The notes under the pieces were generated by a model that worked only from the letters and a program-made list of their open reading frames with translations, did no database searches and was not told the DNA's origin. From contig NZ_ABCP01000021.1 of NCBI RefSeq assembly GCF_000170835.1, forward strand, positions 1-59,909: a stretch of 59,909 nucleotides of DNA, given 5' to 3'. The DNA is from Marinobacter algicola DG893. GTDB taxonomy: Bacteria; Pseudomonadota; Gammaproteobacteria; Pseudomonadales; Oleiphilaceae. Of this stretch, positions 19,172 through 28,010 are shown in pieces (the first letter of the stretch is position 1; every line of letters begins with the position of its first letter). Made by a program: the position numbers and the translations under genes.

Positions 19172-19404
19172 GTTGTTCAAGCGTTCCTGAATAAATACCT
19201 GCAAAAGAGTAGCCGTGATGGTAGCGGTCGGCAATCTCCCTGCCGACGACACCCGGCGGCGGCGAAGCCAGAATGAAAATCGCAGGTGAACGCAGATCCA
19301 GCTGTCCAGCCCCCCCGTATATAAGATGACTGACAAACCCGGGGCGAGTGCATAGAATGATGAACACAACAATGCCAAATCATGCGACTGTCAAGGAGCG
19401 TCCG

Positions 19405-20004
19405 GTGTCCACACTGGATCAGAAACCAGCACGGGCTGAGGGCCGCAAGGACCCTTGGAGCCAGCTACTGGAGAAAGTGGGAAAGAATCAGGACCGGCAG
19501 GCCTATCATGCTCTGTTCGAGCACTTTGGTCCCCAGATCAAGTACTACGCAATGGCCAACGGCATGGCGAGTCACGCTGAAGAGCTGGTGCAAGAAGTCT
19601 TTGTGTCAATTTGGCGCCGCTCATGTCTCTACGACTGGCGAAAAGCAGCCGCGTCGACCTGGATCTTCACCATCGCTCGTAATCAACGCATTGACATGCT
19701 GCGCAAGATGAAGCGCACAAGTGCGGAGATGCCCGTTGAAACGGAAGATCTGTGGCAGATTCCCGGCGACAACGAAGACGAACCGGTCACGTCGCTGCAC
19801 CGCCTGATGTCAGAACGTCGCGTGCGTGAGTCCCTTAGTCACCTTCCGGAAGAACAGATTACGGTAATCGCCAAAGTCTACATGGAAAGCAAGTCACACC
19901 AGATGGTGGCGGACGAACTCAACATTCCGCTAGGCACGGTAAAAAGTCGGGTACGCCTGGCACTGAATAAATTGAAAGTGATTTTGCAGGACCAGAACGT
20001 ATGA
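19405..20004 (+). CDS. ECF sigma factor, RpoE/ChrR-type
   Basis: 199-residue group IV sigma factor. Region 2 runs about 35-100 with HAEELVQEVFVSIWRR and IFTIARNQRIDMLRK; region 4 runs about 130-195 with LSHLPEEQITVIAKVYMESKSHQMVADELNIPLGTVKSRVRLALNKLK. GTG at 19405 is preferred because AAGGAG lies 6 bases upstream; an ATG reading from 19348 is possible. It overlaps by 4 bases a ChrR-type zinc anti-sigma, the arrangement known from the singlet-oxygen response of Rhodobacter. Regulation by photo-oxidative or similar stress is inferred. Confidence 0.92.
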   Translation: MSTLDQKPARAEGRKDPWSQLLEKVGKNQDRQAYHALFEHFGPQIKYYAMANGMASHAEELVQEVFVSIWRRSCLYDWRKAAASTWIFTIARNQRIDMLRKMKRTSAEMPVETEDLWQIPGDNEDEPVTSLHRLMSERRVRESLSHLPEEQITVIAKVYMESKSHQMVADELNIPLGTVKSRVRLALNKLKVILQDQNV

Positions 20005-20645
20005 CACGGCACCATCCAGACACGCTTACCCTGATGGAATTCAGCGCGGGCAACCTCAGTGAGCCCCACGCGCTGTGCATTCGTCTCCATCTGGACCAGT
20101 GCCCCCATTGTCGCAGCCGCGTGGATACGCTCGACAGCCTTGGTGCCGTAATGATGGAAAGTCAGCCCCAAGTTGGCGTTTCATCGGACATGTTTGACGC
20201 TATCCTGTCACGCATAGACAGCGAGCCTGACATGACGGAGACCTACATCAGCACACAAGCCAAGCGCATGAGCCCACTTCAAAAGTTGTTGGGCGACGAT
20301 CTCAACGCACTGCCCTGGAAACGTCAGCTCGGCGATGTCAGTGTGCTGGACATCAGCGAACGGTTTCCCGGCCAGAACGAGCAGGTGGTCCTCCAGAAGC
20401 TGGCAGCCGGCGGGAAGGCCCCCGCGCATACCCACAGAGGGAGCGAAACCACAATTGTTCTCCAGGGTGCGTTCTCGGACCAGAAGGGTGTGTTCAACCA
20501 GTGGGACTTCGTGGTGCTCAATCAGGAGGACGAGCACAAACCGGTGGCCGTTGGCTGCGAAGACTGCATCACCCTATCCGTGCTCAGCGCGCCGGTTAAA
20601 TTGACCGGTACGTTCACTCGCTTATTAAACCCCTTTATACGCTGA
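20001..20645 (+). CDS. ChrR-type zinc cupin anti-sigma factor
   Basis: 214 residues with the two domains of ChrR. The N-terminal zinc anti-sigma domain has H5, H30, C34 and C37 (LHLDQCPHC), close to the H6/H31/C35/C38 set I recall for Rhodobacter ChrR. A C-terminal cupin follows with APAHTHRGSETTIVLQG and the later EDEHKP histidine. The anti-sigma domain holds the sigma factor; the cupin senses the stress. It is translationally coupled to the sigma gene (4-base overlap). The stop codon lies within a 22-bp palindrome. Confidence 0.92.
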   Translation: MTRHHPDTLTLMEFSAGNLSEPHALCIRLHLDQCPHCRSRVDTLDSLGAVMMESQPQVGVSSDMFDAILSRIDSEPDMTETYISTQAKRMSPLQKLLGDDLNALPWKRQLGDVSVLDISERFPGQNEQVVLQKLAAGGKAPAHTHRGSETTIVLQGAFSDQKGVFNQWDFVVLNQEDEHKPVAVGCEDCITLSVLSAPVKLTGTFTRLLNPFIR

Positions 20646-20663
20646 GGCGGGGCCCCGCCTCAG
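20642..20663. repeat. 22-bp perfect palindrome at the chrR stop
   Basis: CTGAGGCGGGG followed by CCCCGCCTCAG, with the chrR stop inside the first arm. It lies in the 42-base gap between two convergent genes and has no T-tract on either strand. Confidence 0.75.
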
Positions 20664-20687
20664 TCACTCCCGTAACACCAACCCTGC

Positions 20688-21431
20688 TTACCATGGAATG
20701 ACGGAACCATCCCAACTCAGGAAGGCTCCGTTGTCATCTTCAGTCAGATTCCCTGCAACACGAAGGATATTGTCCGCTGTCTGCTTTGGCTGATGGACCC
20801 TCAGTTGTGCCAGTGACCGGGTGAATGGCTCACTCAGGGGTGAGATTGTCGTTCCCGGGTGTACCGCGACGCAGGCCAGAGGATGATATTTCCGCGGTAA
20901 CTCAATAGCCAGGTTGCGCACCAGCATATTCAACGCCGCCTTGGAACTTCGATAGGCGTACCAGCCTCCGAATCCATTGTCAGAAATCGAACCCACTTTG
21001 GCAGATATGGCCAGGACGCGTTTGAATCGCCGATGGCGCAGCCAGGGCGAAATTGCCCGCATCAGCATCGCAAAGCCCGTGGCATTCACGGCAAAGGCGT
21101 GGGCAAAGGCTCGTGCATCCAGATCTTCCAGTCGCTTTTCCGGGCTCATGTCCGGACCATGGAGAATCCCCGCAGCGTATATCACCGTGTCGATCCCGGT
21201 CTCTGCCGGCACCGCAACCGAAAGCCGCTCGGCCAGAGTCTCCGCATCGTCTGATCTGGACGCGTCCCAGGGAATCAGTTGGACCCGATCCCCTATTCCA
21301 GCGCCGACATCGACTGCCGATGGGTTACGGCACAATCCCACGATCGACAACTCGGCATCCTGCTCCAGCAGCCTCTCGGCAAGGGCGTGTCCAATAGCGC
21401 CCGAGATGCCAGCGATCAACACCCACTTCAT
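20688..21431 (-). CDS. Short-chain dehydrogenase/reductase
   Basis: 247 residues of the SDR superfamily: cofactor motif LIAGISGAIGHALAERL at the N-terminus, VIYAAGILHG, an active-site serine in LAISAKVGSIS and the YAYRSSKAALNML catalytic Tyr/Lys. Similar proteins are annotated as C-factor-like reductases. ATG at 21431 has GGAGG 7 bases upstream; the open frame extends further but loses the normal N-terminus. Substrate unknown. It converges on chrR; SDR genes occur in some ChrR-type stress regulons, which makes co-regulation worth testing. Confidence 0.9.
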   Translation of the reverse strand: MKWVLIAGISGAIGHALAERLLEQDAELSIVGLCRNPSAVDVGAGIGDRVQLIPWDASRSDDAETLAERLSVAVPAETGIDTVIYAAGILHGPDMSPEKRLEDLDARAFAHAFAVNATGFAMLMRAISPWLRHRRFKRVLAISAKVGSISDNGFGGWYAYRSSKAALNMLVRNLAIELPRKYHPLACVAVHPGTTISPLSEPFTRSLAQLRVHQPKQTADNILRVAGNLTEDDNGAFLSWDGSVIPW

Positions 21432-21604
21432 ACACTTCCTCCGTGTCTCACTGTCGTCCAAAAATATTTCGCTTGTCCTACAAGTACGAGCGCTTTCGTC
21501 AGCGGACCGACCTACCGAAGACTTGGCCGAAAATGACCGGCCTTTGTCAGCTTGTGACCTTCCGGACGACACGTTGATAAACGATACTGATTACGTTGAT
21601 TAGT
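21432..21604. other. Leader part of a 350-bp non-coding gap
   Basis: Together with the stretch to 21781 this gap holds no credible gene. This part carries the SDR ribosome binding site and presumably divergent promoters. An A/T-rich block (TTGATAAACGATACTGATTACG) around 21575-21596 is the best candidate for a plus-strand promoter, but no strong -35/-10 pair stands out. Confidence 0.4.
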
Positions 21605-21681
21605 GTCTCTGAACTAGTCCGGCCCATCCCCCGTCGGGTTGGGCACTTGCTTACAGGCCACGCTCTTGCGTGGCCTTTTTT
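21605..21681 (+). ncRNA. Candidate small RNA
   Basis: A plus-strand terminator (21655-21681) has no plus-strand gene before it: the gene to the left is on the minus strand and starts at 21431. Just before the terminator is another possible hairpin, GCCCA at 21622-21626 pairing with TGGGC at 21640-21644. A short two-hairpin RNA is the simplest reading. The 5' end is a guess. Confidence 0.4.
21655..21681 (+). terminator. Rho-independent terminator with no upstream ORF
   Basis: AGGCCACGC and GCGTGGCCT form a 9-bp stem with loop TCTT, then TTTTTT. It lies 100 bases before tcdA. Confidence 0.85.
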
Positions 21682-21781
21682 ATGCCTGCTCATCTCAATC
21701 CGTGGATACGATATCCGGTTACTGATTAGAGACAGCCAGCCGGGCTGGGTTACAATCGTGACTTTTCTCCGGAGATGCAGC

Positions 21782-22609
21782 ATGACGGGCGACGATTTTC
21801 ATTTCCGCTTCGGTGGTATCGAACGACTCTATGGCCGCCGGGCCCTGGAGCACTTCCGTCACGCTCATATTGCCATCGTCGGACTCGGTGGCGTGGGGTC
21901 CTGGGCGGCAGAAGCCCTTGCCCGCTCCGGAATCGGCACCTTGACGCTGATCGATATGGACGATATCTGCGTGTCCAACACCAATCGCCAGCTCCACGCG
22001 CTTACCGGGCAGTACGGGCGCACCAAGACGGACGCCATGGCAGACCGTCTGCGGTCGATCAACCCGGAGGGTGACATTCGGGTTCATTTCGGATTCCTGA
22101 ACACGAAAAACGTCGATGAACTGATTACCCCGGAGATGTCAGGGGTGGTCGATGCCATCGACAGTGTCAAAGCCAAGGCCGGGCTGATCGCACACTGCCA
22201 GCGGCGCAAGATTCCGTTGGTGTGTGCCGGCGGCGCTGGCGGTCAGATGGACCCTACCCAGATCCGCGTCAGTGACCTGAGCAAAACCACACAGGATCCG
22301 TTGTTGGCCAAGGTTCGTAATACACTCCGTCGGGAGTACGGTTTCTCACGCAACCCCAAACGGCGTTTCGGAATTGAAGCCGTGTACTCCCTGGAACAGC
22401 TCACGTATCCTGCAGGGGACGGAGAGGTTTGCCTGCAGAAGCCTGCCACCGAGGGCCCGGTCCGTTTGGATTGCGCCTCCGGGTTTGGCGCTGCCAGCCC
22501 CGTCACAGCCAGTTTTGGCTTCTTTGCGGCGGCGCGGTTGCTGGCTCGCCTGTCGCGCAAGGCCAATTCAGATAAGACAGCAGACTTCCCTGCGGGACTA
22601 CAGAATTAA
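21782..22609 (+). CDS. tcdA: tRNA t6A dehydratase TcdA (CsdL)
   Basis: Uses ATP to cyclise N6-threonylcarbamoyladenosine at position 37 of ANN-decoding tRNAs to ct6A. 275 residues of the E1/ThiF-like family: FHFRFGGIERLYG at the N-terminus, nucleotide motif IAIVGLGGVGSWAAEALARSG, DMDDICVSNTNRQLHAL, VVDAIDSVKAK and the C-terminal GFGAASPVTASFG. ATG at 21782 has SD CGGAGA; the open frame extends upstream through the terminator and is not credible there. Confidence 0.94.
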   Translation: MTGDDFHFRFGGIERLYGRRALEHFRHAHIAIVGLGGVGSWAAEALARSGIGTLTLIDMDDICVSNTNRQLHALTGQYGRTKTDAMADRLRSINPEGDIRVHFGFLNTKNVDELITPEMSGVVDAIDSVKAKAGLIAHCQRRKIPLVCAGGAGGQMDPTQIRVSDLSKTTQDPLLAKVRNTLRREYGFSRNPKRRFGIEAVYSLEQLTYPAGDGEVCLQKPATEGPVRLDCASGFGAASPVTASFGFFAAARLLARLSRKANSDKTADFPAGLQN

Positions 22610-22638
22610 ACCCATACTTCAACGGAACTGACCCCTTT

Positions 22639-24510
22639 ATGACTGTCAGCACTGTCTTTCTCCTTGCCTGTATCGGTGTGCTCTCGCTGTTTTGCCAATG
22701 GCTTGCCTGGCGGGTTCGCATGCCTGCCATCCTGTTCCTGCTGGCCGGAGGCATTGCCGCAGGGCCGCTGCTAGGATTTCTGGACCCCGAAATCGTGTTT
22801 GGAGACCTGCTGTTCCCGGTCATCTCCCTGGCCGTTGCCATCATCCTGTTTGAAGGCAGCCTGACCCTCCGCTACGACGAAATCCGCGGCCATGGCAAGA
22901 TGGTCCGCAACCTGATTCCCGTCGGCTCCATTGTCACCTGTATCATCGGCACTCTCGCCGCCCGCTGGATTCTTGAAGTGTCATGGGAGGTGGCGCTCCT
23001 GTTTGGCGCCATTTCCATCGTCACCGGCCCTACCGTCATCGCCCCTCTGCTCCGATCCGTGAGACCGGATGCAAAACTGGCCAACATTCTGCGCTGGGAG
23101 GGCATCATCATCGACCCAGTGGGCGCCCTGCTGGCGGTGCTGGTATTCGAGGGCATTGTGTCCTGGGGCCAGGGCAACGTGTTCAGTCATTCGCTGTATA
23201 TTTTTGGCAAGACCCTGGCGGTGGGCTTCCTGATTGGCGCTGTCGCAGGCTGGCTGAACGGTATTGCGCTGCGCAAGCACCTGCTGCCGCAATACCTTCA
23301 CAACGCCGGCACCCTGACGTTCATGCTCGGGGTCTATGCCCTGTCGAATGAGATGGCCCACGAGTCCGGCCTGCTGACGGTCACCGTGATGGGCATCTGG
23401 ATGGCCAATATGAAGCAGGTCCCCATCGACAGCATCCTGGAATTCAAGGAATCCCTGAGCGTGCTGCTGATCTCCGCTCTCTTCATCATCCTGGCGGCAC
23501 GGGTGGAGTTCGAAGCCATCGCTCAACTGGGCTGGGGGCTGGTGGCCGTATTGGCGCTGCTGATGCTGGTCGCACGCCCGGCAAGCATCTTCCTGTCGGC
23601 CATTGGCACCAGTCTCAACTGGCGCGACAAGCTGTTCCTGAGCTGGATCGCTCCCCGTGGCATTGTGGCCGCTGCCGTATCCGCCCTGTTTGCGTTTCAA
23701 TTGCAGAAACTGGGCTACGAAAGCGCCGGGGCGCTGGTGCCACTCATATTCATGCTGATCATCGCCACGGTCACCCTGCAGAGCCTTACCGCAAGGCCAC
23801 TGGCGAGGCTGCTGAAGGTCGCCGAGCCGGCGGAATACGGCTTCCTGATTCTCGGTGCCAACCCGGTGGCCCGAAAAATCGGCGTGGCGCTGAAGAAGCT
23901 TGAGGTCCCCGTTACCCTGGCGGATACCAACTGGGAGAACGTCAAACAGGCGCGCATGGAAAACCTGCAGGTGTATTTCGGCAACCCGGTGTCAGAGCAT
24001 GCGTCGACTCACCTGGATCTCACTGGCATTGGTAATTTACTGGTTATTTCCCCCTACAAGCACATGAATTCCCTGGCGACCTACCACTTCCTGGACTGGT
24101 TCGGAAAAGACTCTGTGCTGACCTTGGCCGAAGGTGATCAGGACCAGAAAGCCCGACACCAGACCGCCGAGAAAATACAGCTTACGAGAGGGCTCTTTGG
24201 CGGCGTGAGCTATGCCAAGCTCGCCAGTCTGGCCAGCCAGAACTATTCGGTGAAAACCACTCAGCTCAGCGACGAATTTACGTTCGAGGATTTCCTGGAG
24301 AAATACGATCGTCAGGCGATGGTGCTGTTTGTGCTGAACAGCCGTGACCACATCACGCCGGTCAAGAGCATGGCGGCCATCAAGCCCGAGAAAGACTGGA
24401 CATTGGTAAGCCTGGTGCCACCCCAGGCGAGGAAGGAACGCAAGGAGCGGGATACCGGGGAGTCACCGGAACAGCCATCAGAACAGTCACCGGAACCCGC
24501 TCCAACCTGA
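22639..24510 (+). CDS. CPA1-type Na+/H+ antiporter with RCK domain
   Basis: 623 residues: about 12 membrane helices forming a sodium/proton exchanger domain (to about residue 390; ILFEGSLTLRYDEI and LRWEGIIIDPVGALLAVLVFEG are typical of the NhaP/CPA1 core). A cytoplasmic RCK_N/TrkA-like domain (about 395-520, FLILGANPVARKIGVALKKL and LADTNWENVKQAR) follows, then a C-terminal segment and a Pro/Glu-rich tail with PEQPSEQSPEPAPT. It probably exports Na+ or K+ in exchange for H+, which suits a salt-living organism. Ion preference cannot be read from the sequence. Confidence 0.9.
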   Translation: MTVSTVFLLACIGVLSLFCQWLAWRVRMPAILFLLAGGIAAGPLLGFLDPEIVFGDLLFPVISLAVAIILFEGSLTLRYDEIRGHGKMVRNLIPVGSIVTCIIGTLAARWILEVSWEVALLFGAISIVTGPTVIAPLLRSVRPDAKLANILRWEGIIIDPVGALLAVLVFEGIVSWGQGNVFSHSLYIFGKTLAVGFLIGAVAGWLNGIALRKHLLPQYLHNAGTLTFMLGVYALSNEMAHESGLLTVTVMGIWMANMKQVPIDSILEFKESLSVLLISALFIILAARVEFEAIAQLGWGLVAVLALLMLVARPASIFLSAIGTSLNWRDKLFLSWIAPRGIVAAAVSALFAFQLQKLGYESAGALVPLIFMLIIATVTLQSLTARPLARLLKVAEPAEYGFLILGANPVARKIGVALKKLEVPVTLADTNWENVKQARMENLQVYFGNPVSEHASTHLDLTGIGNLLVISPYKHMNSLATYHFLDWFGKDSVLTLAEGDQDQKARHQTAEKIQLTRGLFGGVSYAKLASLASQNYSVKTTQLSDEFTFEDFLEKYDRQAMVLFVLNSRDHITPVKSMAAIKPEKDWTLVSLVPPQARKERKERDTGESPEQPSEQSPEPAPT

Positions 24511-24517
24511 GAGCCCG

Positions 24518-25507
24518 TCAGCGGGCCCCGCAGTCCAGAACCAGTTTACCCCGAACGTGCCCACCCTCCAGCAAGCGGTGGGCATCGGCGACCTGATCCA
24601 GCGGGAAGGCCTTGTCGATATGAACACGCACGTCACCGTCTTCAATCAGTTCGGCGATCTCATCAAGATGAAACACATCGGGGCGGACGGTCATGCCATG
24701 GGCTCTCAGCCCAAGGGACTCCGCCGCGGTTATGATGTCATCCGCCGTCACGGTGGGAATTGTGACCAGTACACCGTGCTCGCTCAGAGTGTGCAGAGAA
24801 CGCTTGCCTGCTTCGCCGCCGACCAGATCCAACACCACGTCCAGACCATAGCACTCGTCTACAACGTCAGTGGTGTGGTAATCGATCACCTCATGGACCC
24901 CGAAGGCCGCCAGGAAATCGCGATTACTGGCTGAAGCGGTGGCGATTACATGGGCACCCCGTTCGAGTGCAAACTGCACGGCAAAATGCCCGACCCCGCC
25001 AGCACCTGCGTGAATCAGCACTTTCTGGCCAGCCTCGAGTTCTGCCACTTCGAACAGTGCCTGCCAGGCCGTCAGCGCGGCCAGCGGCAAAGCGCCGGCA
25101 GTCATCAGGTCCAGTTCCTCCGGCACAATGGCCAACTCGTCGGCGCGAGCCACGGCGTATTGGGCATAACCTCCTCCGCCAGCCGGAAAGCCCACCATGC
25201 CCATCACCCGATCGCCTGTCGCCAACGTCGTCACGTCAGCACCCACCGCAATCACTTCGCCGGAAACATCGTAGCCGGGTGTCCACGGCAGGTGGTCTTC
25301 AATCTGCCGGGCAGCAAATCCGAGGCCTTTCCGCGTCTTCCAGTCGATGGGGTTCAACCCCGCGCCCGCCACCTTAAGCAACACGTCCTCGGCGCCCGGT
25401 TCGGGAATGATGGAGCTTTCGATCCGCAGTACATCAGTATCGCCGAAGTGGTCATAGACCACGTGACGCATGGCATTACCAGAGTTCGGATCAACGGTGT
25501 TTTCCAT
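24518..25507 (-). CDS. NADPH:quinone reductase-like medium-chain reductase
   Basis: 329-residue MDR-superfamily oxidoreductase: GroES-like N-terminal domain with GAGLNPIDWKTRKG and PGYDVSGEVIAVG, then a Rossmann domain with VLIHAGAGGVGHFAVQFALERGA and VVLDLVGGEAGKRSL. The structural-zinc cysteine cluster of alcohol dehydrogenases is absent, so it belongs with zinc-independent quinone oxidoreductases. SD GGAGAGCCCC precedes the ATG. The substrate is unknown. It converges on the antiporter with a 7-base gap. Confidence 0.9.
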   Translation of the reverse strand: MENTVDPNSGNAMRHVVYDHFGDTDVLRIESSIIPEPGAEDVLLKVAGAGLNPIDWKTRKGLGFAARQIEDHLPWTPGYDVSGEVIAVGADVTTLATGDRVMGMVGFPAGGGGYAQYAVARADELAIVPEELDLMTAGALPLAALTAWQALFEVAELEAGQKVLIHAGAGGVGHFAVQFALERGAHVIATASASNRDFLAAFGVHEVIDYHTTDVVDECYGLDVVLDLVGGEAGKRSLHTLSEHGVLVTIPTVTADDIITAAESLGLRAHGMTVRPDVFHLDEIAELIEDGDVRVHIDKAFPLDQVADAHRLLEGGHVRGKLVLDCGAR

Positions 25508-25566
25508 GGGGCTCTCCAGACAACTTCAGGGACAGGACAGGGGCATCTGTTCAGACTAGCAGAAAT

Positions 25567-26043
25567 TCACCCGGTGGTATCAAAGCCACGGCCACCGGGC
25601 ACCATCGCGCCACCGAGGATGTCGGCGTATTCGGCGGGCATCCGTGAGGGTCTCTGGCTCTTCATGCTGACACAGGCGTGGGTGGATACCGCCCGCACCA
25701 GGGTCTTGCCATCGGATTCGCGCACCAGTTGGAATTGCCTCGCCGAGCGAAAGCGTCCATCAAACCCGGTTAGCCATGTGCCCAACACCAGCCGGTCGCC
25801 GGCATTGGCGGACGCCAGGTAATCGATTTCGGTACGGGTAATGGCCATGGCTTTTCCGGTTTGTTCATGCAGCTCCCAGGTCATGCCCAGACTATCAATG
25901 TGCTGCCAGCTGATATCCTCAAGCCAGCGCACGTACACCACATTGTTGGCGTGCCCGAGCCTGTCGGTGTCCGCGTCCCGGACATCGATGGTCATCGTGA
26001 ATGGTTCGGGAAGATCCCAGTTCACCGGATCAAACTCACTCAT
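25567..26043 (-). CDS. Acyl-CoA thioesterase, 4HBT hot-dog family
   Basis: 158-residue single hot-dog domain of the 4-hydroxybenzoyl-CoA thioesterase type. The motif VRDADTDRLGHANNVVYVRWLEDISWQH contains the catalytic Asp and surrounding residues. Likely hydrolyses acyl-CoA; substrate unknown. Its ATG lies inside the last codons of the upstream beta-propeller gene (8-base overlap), so the two are probably translated together. Confidence 0.9.
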   Translation of the reverse strand: MSEFDPVNWDLPEPFTMTIDVRDADTDRLGHANNVVYVRWLEDISWQHIDSLGMTWELHEQTGKAMAITRTEIDYLASANAGDRLVLGTWLTGFDGRFRSARQFQLVRESDGKTLVRAVSTHACVSMKSQRPSRMPAEYADILGGAMVPGGRGFDTTG

Positions 26044-27127
26044 TGTTACTGTCTCCCAGCCCCGGAATAGCCGACAAGGCTAGCCGGCCGATGCGATCGT
26101 TGTGAAGTGAACCAAAGTAGAGGTGACCGTCATGGGGATTGACCGACGTAATCTCCTGCAGATGGGTCCCCTTGGTGTCGTGGAGGCTGGTAATCACGCC
26201 GCCATTCTCATCCATGGCCACGACAAGCCCATATTCCTGGGGCTTCGGCTTGAAGTAGTCCGGCAACTTGGCCAGCAGGTCTTTCAGCCATGGCTGCCGA
26301 TGGAGGGCATCCACCTGGGCATTCCGGAGCGTGGGAAACGCAACCCAATAGCGGCCCTCGTGGTCGACCGCCAGGTTGTCTGGGAACCCAGGCAGGTTAT
26401 CGGCGAACACTTCCGCTTGCCCGGGATAGCGACCACCGATCCAGTATTTGAGAATTCGATACTTCCAGGTTTCATTCACCAACAAGTACTCGCCGTCGGG
26501 CGACACCGCCACACCGTTGGCGAAATGCAGGTTGTTGAGCAACACCTCGGTTTTACCTGTGGCAGGATCGTAACGCAGCAGGCGACCGTGGGGGCGCATC
26601 TCAAGCAGATCCAACCGATACTCTGGTTGACGGAATTGTGAACTGGCGTCCGTGAAGTAAATGCGGCCGTCTGGAGCAATATCCACATCGTCGGTGAAAC
26701 GGAAAGGCAAGCCTTCCGCCTCGCGGGTCAGCACGGTGACGGTCTTGTCCGGCGCAATCGAGAGAAGCCCTTTCCAGGCATCCGCCACGATGAGATTGCC
26801 GTGACGATCAAACACCATGCCCAGGGGCCGGCCTCCGGTTTCCAGCCACTTCTCCATCTGGCCATCCGGGCTGACCCGGACAATCCAGCCATCCTGCGTG
26901 CCGGTGTAGAGAATACCGTCGTCATCCACCGTGGTGTCTTCCGGGCCGTACACCTCTCCCCGGGCCAGCAGATCTGCCAGTCTCAGGCGTTCGTTGGGCG
27001 CCAGATTACCGGTCAACGGCTGCGGCGAAGGGGCGTTCCAGGACTGACTATTGATGGGAGATGGCGACAACAGGAAGCCACCCAACACCAGAAAACCAAT
27101 CAGCAATGCGCCCAGAAGCCACTTCAT
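26036..27127 (-). CDS. Membrane-anchored strictosidine synthase/SMP-30-like beta-propeller
   Basis: 363 residues. An N-terminal hydrophobic segment (WLLGALLIGFLVLGGFLLS, about 3-21) serves as a signal anchor, then a six-bladed propeller of the SMP-30/strictosidine-synthase-like group. Repeats include GPEDTTVDDDGILYTG, PLGMVFDRHGNLIVADAWKGL, DVDIAPDGRIYFTDASSQF, FANGVAVSPDGEYLLVNET and LPGFPDNLAVDHEGRYWVAF. It resembles APMAP-like lactonase/esterases. The periplasmic face is likely; substrate unknown. Overlaps the thioesterase by 8 bases. Confidence 0.87.
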   Translation of the reverse strand: MKWLLGALLIGFLVLGGFLLSPSPINSQSWNAPSPQPLTGNLAPNERLRLADLLARGEVYGPEDTTVDDDGILYTGTQDGWIVRVSPDGQMEKWLETGGRPLGMVFDRHGNLIVADAWKGLLSIAPDKTVTVLTREAEGLPFRFTDDVDIAPDGRIYFTDASSQFRQPEYRLDLLEMRPHGRLLRYDPATGKTEVLLNNLHFANGVAVSPDGEYLLVNETWKYRILKYWIGGRYPGQAEVFADNLPGFPDNLAVDHEGRYWVAFPTLRNAQVDALHRQPWLKDLLAKLPDYFKPKPQEYGLVVAMDENGGVITSLHDTKGTHLQEITSVNPHDGHLYFGSLHNDRIGRLALSAIPGLGDSNNE

Positions 27128-27218
27128 AGAAGATGCCTGTTCCTGTCAGATACGATTCCGTAACCTTATCAGACACCCGCCAGCGGCTAAACTGGCAGAT
27201 ACCCGCCGCCATCCGGTG

Positions 27219-28010
27219 CTAATCCGTCAGGAAACGACGACACAATGCCGCAAAGCTATCGGGCTTCTCTGCGTGCAGCCAGTGCCCGGTACCGTTGATG
27301 ATTCGTAAGTCCGCTGCCGGAAAGCGCTGACGGATGTCGTCGCGATGTTTCTCCTGGATATAGGCCGAATCGGCCCCCTTGATAAACAATACCGGACCTT
27401 CAAACGGCCCGTCCCCCTCCGGTGCCTGCGCAAGGCGGGGGTAACATTGCTCGATCACCGGCAGGTTCAGCCGCCAGCGGTATGCTCCAGGATGCTGGCT
27501 TTGTTCGTCCTCCCCCACCCGCACCAGGTTCTTCAGCAGGAACTGCCTGACACCGAGCTCCTCTACATAGTCCGCCAGCACCCTGTCGGCATCCTGTCGC
27601 GTGCGGATCGAGCCCAAATCCACTGAGGTCAACCCCTCCAGCACCGCATCATGACGGGGTTTATAGGTCACCGGTGCGATATCCGCCACGATAATCCGCT
27701 CAACCCGCCCCGGAGCCTTCAGCGCCACCTGCATCGCGGTCTTGCCACCCATGGAGTGGCCCAGGATAGACGCCTTTTCCAGTCCCTGGGCGTCCATGTA
27801 AGCCAACACATCGTTGGCCATCGCCGGGTAATCCATAGTATCGGTATGGGGCGAAGCGCCGTGATTGCGCTGATCCAGGGCATGAATCTGCCACTGGTCC
27901 TGCAGGCGACGGGTTATGCCCCCAAGGTTTTCCAGCGAGCCAAACAGGCCATGGAGAAGGATCAATGGCGGACCGTCGCCGGTAATGCGGTGATTGAGCT
28001 CAACACTCAT
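27219..28010 (-). CDS. Alpha/beta hydrolase, YbfF-like esterase
   Basis: 263-residue hydrolase: oxyanion region LHGLFGSLENLGG near 20-32, DQRNHGASPH, nucleophile elbow ILGHSMGGKTAMQVALK with Ser near 88, and the final histidine in GTGHWLHAEKPD. This pattern matches the YbfF acyl-CoA esterase family. Strong SD AGGAGG precedes the ATG. It lies between the beta-propeller gene and the terminator of the 30-codon gene, both on the same strand. Confidence 0.9.
   Translation of the reverse strand: MSVELNHRITGDGPPLILLHGLFGSLENLGGITRRLQDQWQIHALDQRNHGASPHTDTMDYPAMANDVLAYMDAQGLEKASILGHSMGGKTAMQVALKAPGRVERIIVADIAPVTYKPRHDAVLEGLTSVDLGSIRTRQDADRVLADYVEELGVRQFLLKNLVRVGEDEQSQHPGAYRWRLNLPVIEQCYPRLAQAPEGDGPFEGPVLFIKGADSAYIQEKHRDDIRQRFPAADLRIINGTGHWLHAEKPDSFAALCRRFLTD

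Noticed and set aside
19294..19326. Possible ChrR-type promoter AGATCC...TAAGA before the sigma gene
   Set aside because: Spacing is about 23 bases, several too many for the Rhodobacter-type -35/-10 arrangement, so not reported as a feature.
24950..25822. Plus-strand open frame of 290 codons across the MDR reductase and thioesterase genes
   Set aside because: Antisense to two recognisable enzymes and crosses their intergenic gap.
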